From Finegoldia magna (GTDB lineage: Bacteria; Bacillota; Clostridia; Tissierellales; Peptoniphilaceae): a stretch of DNA of 5,018 nt. The translations under genes and the position numbers were made by a program. The notes beneath the pieces are model-generated. The model had not been told where the DNA came from and ran no database searches. It worked only from the letters and a program-made list of their open reading frames with translations. Below are positions 1 through 5,018 of this stretch, one piece after another; the stretch's first letter is position 1; each line of letters begins with the position of its first letter. The stretch spans positions 1 to 5,018 of the forward strand of contig NZ_JAGYZD010000126.1 of assembly GCF_018371055.1 (NCBI RefSeq), read 5' to 3'.

Positions 1-24
1 AAAATGTTTCACGTGAAACATTTT
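1..24. other. parS: parS centromere site (left copy)
   Basis: Positions 5-20 read TGTTTCACGTGAAACA, an exact match to the bacterial parS consensus. Flanking AAAA and TTTT extend it to a perfect 24-bp palindrome. ParB/Spo0J binds parS as a dimer, spreads along the DNA and, with ParA/Soj, helps segregate the origin and load SMC condensin. The match, the palindrome and a second identical core in rsmG, 1419 bp away, are seen directly; ParB binding is inferred from the family. The location beside rsmG, close to the usual place of the partition genes in Firmicutes, fits. Confidence 0.93.
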
Positions 25-51
25 GATTCAAAAATAGAAAAACATCTTTTT

Positions 52-253
52 CCCTCCCTTAGCAATCAAAATCCCACGAGAAATAATATTTTCCTCTTTT
101 ACTCTTAAATCTCAGCAAACAAAAAGCAGATACCTTGATTGACTAATGAATATCATCTATCGAAATAAAAATATTCTTCTACTTTTAGCAATTACAGTAA
201 ACTTGTCCCTGTCTTTATATTAAATTCGGTTTTCTGCTTATTATGAAGTATTT
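52..253. repeat. Repeat unit 1 (short copy)
   Basis: This is the shortest copy, about 202 bp. It keeps the opening block (61-79), the left arm AAGCAGA (124-130) and the matching right arm TCTGCTT (233-239). It lacks the central hairpin with the CTGTYTGAG loop found in units 2 and 3. Its inner right part shares 17 identical bases, TTCTTCTACTTTTAGCA, at 174-190 with unit 3 (783-799), followed by a shared TTGTCCCTGT. It may be an internal deletion derivative of a longer copy. Confidence 0.75.
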
Positions 254-257
254 CCTT

Positions 258-530
258 CCCTCTCTAGTAGCAATCAAAATCCCACGAACAATTCTATTTC
301 TTACCTTTTTAAGCAAAATCTGCGCAAACAAAAAGCAGATTACCGCGATTGACGGAAAATATCATCTGGAGAAAACAACCTCAAATTCAAGCGAAGTGAA
401 TCGTTAAGAAATTGCACTGTCTGAGCGTTGGCGAGTTTGCAATTTCAGATTCACAAGCTTAGAATTTGCTTGTTTTCGTAAGCTAGATATTTGAGCCAAT
501 CCGGTTTTCTGCTTATTATTGTGAAGTATT
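258..530. repeat. Repeat unit 2 (long palindromic copy)
   Basis: About 273 bp, opening with the 22-bp block shared with unit 3 and closing with the CGGTTTTCTGCTTATT block at 502-517. The interior from 333 to 514 is one long imperfect palindrome, described as its own feature. The middle does not match the 174-190/783-799 block shared by units 1 and 3, so the units have exchanged or lost different internal segments. Confidence 0.8.
333..514. repeat. Long imperfect inverted repeat (extended hairpin) in unit 2
   Basis: Nested complementary arms run almost the whole length. They are AAGCAGA 333-339 with TCTGCTT 508-514; ACCG 342-345 with CGGT 502-505; GATTG 347-351 with CAATC 497-501; AAATATC 357-363 with GATATTT 486-492; GAAAACAA 371-378 with TTGTTTTC 470-477; CAAATTC 382-388 with GAATTTG 462-468; GTGAATC 396-402 with GATTCAC 448-454; and GAAATTGCA 408-416 with TGCAATTTC 438-446. 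The apical loop at 417-437 contains CTGTCTGAGCG and CGAGTT. Such nested pairing is unlikely by chance and would form a cruciform in DNA or a long stem in RNA from either strand. The pairing is seen directly; its function is unknown. Confidence 0.85.
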
Positions 531-533
531 CTT

Positions 534-865
534 TCCTCTCTAGTAGCAATCAAAATTCCATAAACACGACTACTTTTTCCTTTTTTTTCGTAAATCTAGC
601 GAAACAAAAAAGTAGAATACATTTTTGTTAAGAATATCATACGTAATAAATTGTTGTGATTTTACATCGAAGAACCACGTCAAAAATCCAACTGTTTGAG
701 AGCATAGCTCGAGTTTTGGATTTTAATGGTTCGAGATTTACAAATCATCAATTTATGGAGTCTAGATATTCGTGCAAAAATGTTCTTCTACTTTTAGCAT
801 TTGCGATAATATTGTCCCTGTTAATAGTCAATTCGGTTTTCTGCTTATCATTGTGAAGTATTTTT
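534..865. repeat. Repeat unit 3 (longest copy, next to rsmG)
   Basis: About 331 bp, from the CCTCTCTAGTAG opening block to the CGGTTTTCTGCTTATCATTGTGAAGTATT closing block just past the rsmG stop codon. The left arm (AAGTAGAATAC, 610-620) has drifted, so outer pairing is weaker than in unit 2, but inner pairing is kept (646-756). A GTG-initiated frame on the plus strand at 656-856 encodes 66 residues with a hydrophobic tail. It has no ribosome site and lies wholly inside the repeat, so I do not call it a gene. Confidence 0.8.
646..756. repeat. Imperfect inverted repeat with apical hairpin in unit 3
   Basis: Arms: ATAAATTG 646-653 with CAATTTAT 749-756; GATTT 658-662 with AAATC 742-746; GAACCA 672-677 with TGGTTC 727-732; and AAAATCCAA 683-691 with TTGGATTTT 716-724. 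The loop at 692-715 contains CTGTTTGAG and CGAGTT, plus an inner GAGC/GCTC pairing (700-703 with 707-710). On the minus strand the innermost stem ends in five T (686-682), so it could act as a weak terminator for transcripts leaving rsmG about 160 nt upstream. The stem is AT-rich with a large loop, so I rate that role as only possible. Confidence 0.75.
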
Positions 866-882
866 AACTTAAATTTTCTTTG

Positions 883-1575
883 TTATAGTGGGTTTTTCTT
901 TGGTTTGCCGCCACCTCGTGGGTATTTCTTAGGAGTTTCTTTGATTTTCTTGATTACAACCAAACTTCTATCCTCGTCATCTATTTTGTAATCAATAGTT
1001 TGCTCTATCTTGCCGCCGAGGATTTTGATTGCGTTCTCTCCTACGTCTGTTTCGTCGGATTTTCCTTTCATGGCTATCATGTATCCTCCGACTTTTACAA
1101 ATGGTAAACAAAACTCAGCTAACGTATCAAGCTTTGACACTGCTCGTGATATGCAGTAGTCGTATTGTTCTCTGTATTCGGCAGTTCTCGTGCATTCTTC
1201 TGCTCTTTCGTGGACTGCTTTGATGTCTGTAAGTTGCAGTTCATCTATAACATCCTTCAAGAAATCAACTCTTTTTCTCAAACTGTCGAGCAGTGTGAAC
1301 TTCAGATCATTTCTCGCGATTTTTATTGGAATTGCAGGAAATCCTGCACCAGTACCCACGTCAATTATAGTTTTGTTTTCCTCAAAATCGAACAAATTCA
1401 ATACATACAAGGAATCCACAAAATGTTTCACGTGAAACATTTCTTCATCAGTGATCGCAGTCAAATTCATTACTTTGTTCTTTTCCAACACTAAATCCAT
1501 GTATTTTAACAGCAAATCTATTTGATTGTCATCCAATTGTATTTCGTAATCGTTCAATATTTCTTTTAGTGACAT
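883..1575 (-). CDS. rsmG: 16S rRNA (guanine527-N7)-methyltransferase RsmG (GidB)
   Basis: This enzyme uses S-adenosylmethionine to methylate N7 of G527 (E. coli numbering) in the 530 loop of 16S rRNA. In several bacteria its loss gives low-level streptomycin resistance. The 230-residue product has normal length. Family marks are NLTAI at 37-41, the SAM-binding glycine loop DVGTGAGFP at 72-80, [10 protein letters not shown] at 97-106, RAEE at 124-127, SRAV at 143-146 and the basic tail [14 protein letters not shown] at 217-230. The ATG overlaps the mnmG stop by one base (TAATG), with AGGAAG a few bases upstream inside mnmG, so translation is probably coupled. Residues 46-51 (MFHVKH) are encoded by a parS site. 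No strong terminator follows directly. The protein is cytoplasmic; the identification is secure. Confidence 0.97.
   Translation of the reverse strand: MSLKEILNDYEIQLDDNQIDLLLKYMDLVLEKNKVMNLTAITDEEMFHVKHFVDSLYVLNLFDFEENKTIIDVGTGAGFPAIPIKIARNDLKFTLLDSLRKRVDFLKDVIDELQLTDIKAVHERAEECTRTAEYREQYDYCISRAVSKLDTLAEFCLPFVKVGGYMIAMKGKSDETDVGENAIKILGGKIEQTIDYKIDDEDRSLVVIKKIKETPKKYPRGGGKPKKNPL
1421..1442. other. parS: parS centromere site inside rsmG
   Basis: Positions 1424-1439 carry a second exact TGTTTCACGTGAAACA, extended by AAA and TTT to a perfect 22-bp palindrome. It lies within the rsmG coding sequence and encodes MFHVKH (residues 46-51), just before the conserved F-DSL segment of the protein. parS sites inside origin-proximal genes are known in Firmicutes, for example in B. 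subtilis spo0J. ParB binding is inferred from the perfect consensus match and the paired site at 5-20. Confidence 0.93.
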
Positions 1576-3458
1576 TATTTCTTCCTCGTTTCCATATAAA
1601 TCAATAAAACGTTGATGTCAGAAGGACTTACACCGCTAATTCTGCTCGCTTGACCCAACGATTCTGGTTTGATGTCATTAAGTTTTTGTACAGCTTCATT
1701 GGAAAGCCCCATAACTTCCTTGTAATCCTCGATCATATCCAGTTTTCTGTTTTCGAGCTTTTTAAATTGCTTGATTTGGCTCATTTGTTTTGCAATGTAG
1801 CCTTCGTATTTGATGTGAGTTTCCACTTGTAGTCTCAAATATCTAGGCAGTTCTGGTCTATCAACGTCAAATTCTTCTGTTTTATCGTAAGTTAATTCTG
1901 GTCTTTTGATTAAATCCAACAAAGTTATGCCTGTTTTAAGTTCAGATGACCCAAGTTTTCTCAATTTTTCGTTGGTTTCTTCTGTTGGAGTCACCATGAT
2001 TAACTTCAATCTTTCGATTTCCTCGTCAATCGTCTTCTTCTTGTGAAGCATTTTCTCGTATCTTTCATCTGTCGCAAGTCCTATCTCGTGTGCTCTTTCA
2101 GTAAGCCTCAAATCAGCGTTGTCTTGTCTCAAAGTCAAACGATACTCGCATCTGCTTGTCATCATTCGGTATGGCTCGTTAGTTCCTTTGGTTACCAAAT
2201 CATCTATCAATACGCCAATATATGCGTCTGATCTATCCAATACGAATGGCTCTTTGCCAAGCAAATTCATAGCAGCATTGATTCCAGCGATAATCCCTTG
2301 ACCGGCTGCTTCTTCATATCCGCTGGATCCGTTGATCTGTCCTGCAAAGAACAAATTATTTATTTCCAAATGTTCCAAAGTCCTCTTTAATATAGTAGGA
2401 TCGATGCAATCATATTCGATTCCGTACGCACTTCTCATAAATCTCACGTTTTCGAAACCAATGATTGTCTTGTACATTTCTTTTTGTACTTCTTCTGGAA
2501 GAGTCGATGACACACCTTGAATGTACATTTCCTTCGTACTCAAACCTTCAGGTTCCACAAATACTTGATGCTCGTCGCGGTCTGGAAATCTAACGATTTT
2601 GTCTTCAATCGAAGGACAATAACGTGGCCCCACACCCTTCACAATACCTGCATACATCGGAGATCTCTCCAAATTATCCTCAATAATTTGTTTTGTTTTA
2701 AGTGTAGTGTAGGTCAAATAGCAGTTTTCTTGCTTCTTTGAAATATCCTTACCATCATTCAAAAATGAAAAAGGAATAACATCGTCATCACCAGGTTGCA
2801 CAGTCATCACTTCGTAGTTCAAACTGTCCTTGTGAACTCTCGCAGGCGTACCAGTCTTGAATCTTCTAAGCTCAATTCCCAAATTTTTCAAAGAATCCGA
2901 CAATTTCTTGGATGATTTCATACCGTGAGGGCCAGATTCATAAGTGTATTCTCCCATCATCACAAGCCCTTTAAGATATGTCCCAGTCGCAAGAATCACA
3001 GCACGTGTCGGAAAAATAGCACCTTGTGCAGTTGTAATCGACTTTATTTTGTTGTCCTCAACGCCAATATCCACGACTTCAGCTTCAATCAAATCCAAGT
3101 TTTCTGTGTTTTCCAACACACTTTTCATCTCATCGTGGTATTTTCTCTTGTCTGCTTGCACTCTAAGTGAGTGAACAGCAGGACCCTTGGAAGTGTTCAA
3201 CATTCTCGATTGAATGTACGTCTTGTCGATAACAAGACCCATCTCACCACCCAATGCGTCAACTTCCTTCACCAAGTGACCCTTTCCAGTGCCACCAATG
3301 TTTGGATTACATGGCAAATCAGCCACAGAATCCAAACTTATACTCATAATCGCTGTTTTTAATCCCAACCTCGCTGTGGCAAGAGCAGCCTCGCAACCAG
3401 CGTGACCGGCACCCACAACCACAACATCGTAGGGATTTTCATAATATAATCTATCCAT
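1575..3458 (-). CDS. mnmG: tRNA uridine-5-carboxymethylaminomethyl modification enzyme MnmG (GidA)
   Basis: MnmG is the FAD-dependent partner of MnmE. The complex uses methylene-tetrahydrofolate, glycine (or ammonium) and NADH to make cmnm5 (or nm5) at wobble U34 of tRNAs reading split codon boxes. The 627-residue length matches E. coli (629). The FAD dinucleotide motif [10 protein letters not shown] is at 16-25. [15 protein letters not shown] at 48-62 holds conserved Cys50. The family signature [11 protein letters not shown] is at 277-287, with the second conserved Cys at 281. The second signature, starting [13 protein letters not shown], is at 372-395. The C-terminal region, rich in charged helices and ending at [22 protein letters not shown] (606-627), corresponds to the tRNA- and MnmE-binding part. 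The start lies 1 nt after the mnmE stop, with AGG inside the mnmE end as the likely ribosome site. It is intact with no missing key residue. Confidence 0.98.
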   Translation of the reverse strand: MDRLYYENPYDVVVVGAGHAGCEAALATARLGLKTAIMSISLDSVADLPCNPNIGGTGKGHLVKEVDALGGEMGLVIDKTYIQSRMLNTSKGPAVHSLRVQADKRKYHDEMKSVLENTENLDLIEAEVVDIGVEDNKIKSITTAQGAIFPTRAVILATGTYLKGLVMMGEYTYESGPHGMKSSKKLSDSLKNLGIELRRFKTGTPARVHKDSLNYEVMTVQPGDDDVIPFSFLNDGKDISKKQENCYLTYTTLKTKQIIEDNLERSPMYAGIVKGVGPRYCPSIEDKIVRFPDRDEHQVFVEPEGLSTKEMYIQGVSSTLPEEVQKEMYKTIIGFENVRFMRSAYGIEYDCIDPTILKRTLEHLEINNLFFAGQINGSSGYEEAAGQGIIAGINAAMNLLGKEPFVLDRSDAYIGVLIDDLVTKGTNEPYRMMTSRCEYRLTLRQDNADLRLTERAHEIGLATDERYEKMLHKKKTIDEEIERLKLIMVTPTEETNEKLRKLGSSELKTGITLLDLIKRPELTYDKTEEFDVDRPELPRYLRLQVETHIKYEGYIAKQMSQIKQFKKLENRKLDMIEDYKEVMGLSNEAVQKLNDIKPESLGQASRISGVSPSDINVLLIYMETRKK

Positions 3459-3459
3459 T

Positions 3460-4818
3460 TTATTTACCTATACAAAAATCGCTAAAAATCTTATTCAACA
3501 CATCATCATCAACCGTTTCCCCAGTGATTTCTCCCAAGATTTCCCACGCATTACGCAAATCAACCTCGAAACAATCAATAGGAACTCCAGCTTCCATATC
3601 GTGTAGAGAACTCTCCAAAGATTTAATAGCTTTGTTAATAATATCTCTATGTCTAATGTTAGTAATAATATTGTCGTTATTTGCTTCAATATATCCATCA
3701 TTAAACATCTCTATAATCTTGTTTTCTAAATCCTCGATACCCTCGTTGTTTTTGATTGAAGTGTGAATAACCTCGATTCCTTCCAAGTTCTCATCGAAAT
3801 CAAATCCACCATCCAAATCAATCTTGTTCAACAAAACAATCGACTTTTTATCTCTAATAAGATCCAAAATCTTCCTATCTTCATCGTCAAACTCTCTCGA
3901 AGAATCAAAAATCGCAATAATCAAATCCGAATCAGAAATAAAAGACACAGATTTTTCAACACCGATTTTCTCCACGATATCCTCAGTATCTCTAATACCA
4001 GCAGTATCGTTAATCTTCAGACTTATTCCGTCCAAATCAATGTATTCCTCGATGACATCACGAGTAGTTCCTGGAATATCCGTAACAATAGCCCTGTTTT
4101 CCTTCAACAAAGCATTCAACAAAGAAGATTTGCCTACATTTGGCTTACCAATTATCGTAGTATTGATACCATCTCTGATAATTCTACCTCTGTTTGCACT
4201 CTCAGAAAGCTTTTTAAGCTTATCCAAAACTTCCTTGCCCTCGTTCAAAACAGGAGTGTTGTCCAATTCGTCCTGCATATCTTCAGTAAAATTAATAGAA
4301 TACTCCACATGAGATAGCATATCCAACAATTGGTCTCTCAACTGTTTGATATTTCTGTTAACACTACCCTCCAACTGTTTCATACTCACAGAGTATGCCT
4401 TGTCAGTCTTCGCCTTAATCATATCGATAATCGCCTCAGCTTGAGACAAATCAATCCTACCGTTCAAGAAAGCCCTCTTAGTGAACTCACCAGCCTCAGC
4501 AAGTCTTGCACCGTTGTTTAACAGAACTTCCAACACCTTTCTCACAGCGACAACTCCACCGTGAGTGTAAATCTCCACGACATCCTCACGAGTGTAAGTG
4601 TGAGGAGCCTTCATATAACAAACCAAGACCTCATCGACGATTTCATTATCGTCAACAATGTGGCCATAAGTCATTTTTCTATTTATAAAATCAGCATTAT
4701 CATTAGCCCTCTTGAACACAGAATCAAGCACATCCACACAACCCTCTCCAGTCATTCGAACAATGCCAATTCCTGCTTCACCAGTAGCAGAGCTAATAGC
4801 TGCAATACAATCGTCCAT
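3460..4818 (-). CDS. mnmE: tRNA modification GTPase MnmE (TrmE/ThdF)
   Basis: MnmE is a potassium-activated, dimerising GTPase that supplies the one-carbon unit for wobble U34 modification together with MnmG. The product has 452 residues (E. coli 454). The N-terminal folate-binding and dimerisation domain spans about 1-118, with the typical start [20 protein letters not shown] (5-24). A helical domain follows and is interrupted by the G domain. G-domain motifs are the P-loop GKPNVGKSS at 224-232, TTRD at 251-254, DTAG at 271-274 and NKID at 331-334. The C-terminal FCIGK carries the conserved catalytic-region cysteine (Cys449). The start is supported by AAAGGA at 4829-4834 (10-nt spacing) and by alignment of the N-terminus with the family. 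It is the first gene of its operon, behind its own promoter and the jag terminator. Confidence 0.98.
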   Translation of the reverse strand: MDDCIAAISSATGEAGIGIVRMTGEGCVDVLDSVFKRANDNADFINRKMTYGHIVDDNEIVDEVLVCYMKAPHTYTREDVVEIYTHGGVVAVRKVLEVLLNNGARLAEAGEFTKRAFLNGRIDLSQAEAIIDMIKAKTDKAYSVSMKQLEGSVNRNIKQLRDQLLDMLSHVEYSINFTEDMQDELDNTPVLNEGKEVLDKLKKLSESANRGRIIRDGINTTIIGKPNVGKSSLLNALLKENRAIVTDIPGTTRDVIEEYIDLDGISLKINDTAGIRDTEDIVEKIGVEKSVSFISDSDLIIAIFDSSREFDDEDRKILDLIRDKKSIVLLNKIDLDGGFDFDENLEGIEVIHTSIKNNEGIEDLENKIIEMFNDGYIEANNDNIITNIRHRDIINKAIKSLESSLHDMEAGVPIDCFEVDLRNAWEILGEITGETVDDDVLNKIFSDFCIGK

Positions 4819-4850
4819 ATTTAGTCTATCCTTTCATTCTTTATAGCAAT

Positions 4851-4880
4851 ATTATATTATATCATACAAAAAGATTACAA
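4851..4880 (-). promoter_or_regulatory. Probable sigma-A promoter of the mnmE-mnmG-rsmG operon
   Basis: Read on the minus strand, TTGTAA (4880-4875) lies 18 nt upstream of TATAAT (4856-4851). A second overlapping TATAAT at 4861-4856 has the extended -10 form TGATATAAT (4864-4856) and could work without a -35. Both lie 33-46 nt upstream of the mnmE ATG and downstream of the jag terminator, where a promoter is needed. Which -10 is used cannot be decided from sequence. Confidence 0.7.
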
Positions 4881-4919
4881 ATAAATAAGACCGTAATTTC
4901 AACAAATTAAACATCCCAC

Positions 4920-4954
4920 AAAAAAAGACCACATACCAAAAGATATGTAGTCTT
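4920..4954 (-). terminator. Rho-independent terminator of the jag transcript
   Basis: On the minus strand a 13-bp stem, AAGACTACATATC paired with GGTATGTGGTCTT (two G-T wobbles), closes a TTTT loop and is followed by an uninterrupted T run (4926-4920). It starts 5 nt after the jag stop codon. It separates jag and any genes upstream of it from the mnmE operon. Confidence 0.93.
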
Positions 4955-4959
4955 GTAAT

Positions 4960-5018
4960 TTATTTTCTTTTAATAATAACTCTTCTATTAGGCTCATTGC
5001 CTTGAGAGAATGTATTCA
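4960..5018 (-). CDS. jag: RNA-binding protein Jag/KhpB, C-terminal end (partial)
   Basis: Only the last 18 full codons lie in the window, encoding NTFSQGNEPNRRVIIKRK and a TAA stop (4960-4962). The G-x-EP-x-RRVII pattern is the usual end of the R3H domain of Jag/KhpB, a cytoplasmic KH-R3H RNA-binding protein linked to cell elongation and division in Firmicutes. Its position immediately upstream of mnmE is the conserved yidC-jag-mnmE order. The gene is cut by the window edge; the terminator follows 5 nt after the stop. The identification rests on a short tail plus gene order. Confidence 0.85.
   Translation of the reverse strand, partial: NTFSQGNEPNRRVIIKRK

Larger units (their letters stand above)
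52..865. repeat. Cluster of three diverged tandem repeat units in the rsmG-parS intergenic region
   Basis: This stretch has no convincing gene. It holds three head-to-tail copies of one element, at about 52-253, 258-530 and 534-865. Each copy opens with a block like TAGCAATCAAAATCCCACGA (61-79, 269-287, 545-560). It continues with a GCAAACAAAAAGCAGA-like block (108-130, 323-339, 599-614) and an AATATCAT block. It closes with CGGTTTTCTGCTTAT plus GAAGTATT (227-253, 502-530, 834-863). Units 2 and 3 share a 22-bp identical opening (259-280 and 535-556). Middle parts differ in length and sequence. Short reading frames across the copies are broken by stops and frameshifts. I infer a mobile-derived (MITE- or REP-like) or structured-RNA repeat; I cannot name the family. 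Confidence 0.85.

Noticed and set aside
656..856. Plus-strand 66-residue frame with a hydrophobic C-terminus, possible small membrane protein
   Set aside because: It starts at GTG with no ribosome site and lies entirely inside repeat unit 3. The related segment in unit 1 is frameshifted and stopped, so coding is not supported.
52..865. CRISPR array
   Set aside because: The repeat units are 200-330 bp, diverged and palindromic. There are no short identical repeats with regular spacers and no cas genes.
1..882. Replication origin (oriC) in the repeat region
   Set aside because: I find no TTATNCACA DnaA boxes on either strand and no dnaA or dnaN nearby. The parS sites show only that the region is origin-proximal.
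3001..3010. Third CACGTG core (GCACGTGTCG) inside mnmG as a possible parS
   Set aside because: The flanks do not match TGTT/AACA on either side, so it is only a chance CACGTG.
3763..4317. Long plus-strand frames (184 and 162 residues) antisense to mnmE
   Set aside because: They overlap each other and the securely identified mnmE, have low-complexity composition and no ribosome sites or recognised domains. They are antisense shadows of AT-rich coding DNA.

Overview
The window carries the conserved Firmicutes origin-proximal gene order jag - mnmE - mnmG - rsmG, all read on the minus strand. Upstream of jag this cluster usually has rpmH-rnpA-yidC, and downstream of rsmG it usually has chromosome-partition genes (noc/parA/parB). 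The AT-rich sequence, AT-biased codons, AGGA-type ribosome sites and parS sequences suit a low-GC Firmicute. The protein style suggests an anaerobic coccus of the Peptoniphilaceae (Finegoldia-like), but that genus-level guess comes from recall and is not proven by the sequence.

Layout from right to left, the direction of transcription: (1) 4960-5018 is the last 18 full codons of jag/khpB, an RNA-binding KH/R3H protein. (2) 4920-4954 is a strong Rho-independent terminator ending the jag transcript. (3) 4851-4880 is a sigma-A-like promoter for the next operon. (4) mnmE, mnmG and rsmG are tightly packed, with a 1-nt gap between mnmE and mnmG and a 1-nt TAATG overlap between mnmG and rsmG. MnmE and MnmG together make the cmnm5 modification at the wobble uridine of certain tRNAs. 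RsmG methylates G527 of 16S rRNA. The operon is therefore devoted to translation fidelity. (5) Positions 1-882 have no convincing gene. They hold three diverged tandem copies of a 200-330 bp repeat, two of them long imperfect palindromes, and end at a perfect parS site at the window edge.

Two perfect 16-bp parS cores (TGTTTCACGTGAAACA) are present, one at 5-20 and one inside rsmG at 1424-1439. They mark the region as part of the ParB-bound, origin-proximal centromere. The genes are ordinary. The least explained sequence is the palindromic repeat cluster between rsmG and the left parS site. I see no new multi-gene system here.
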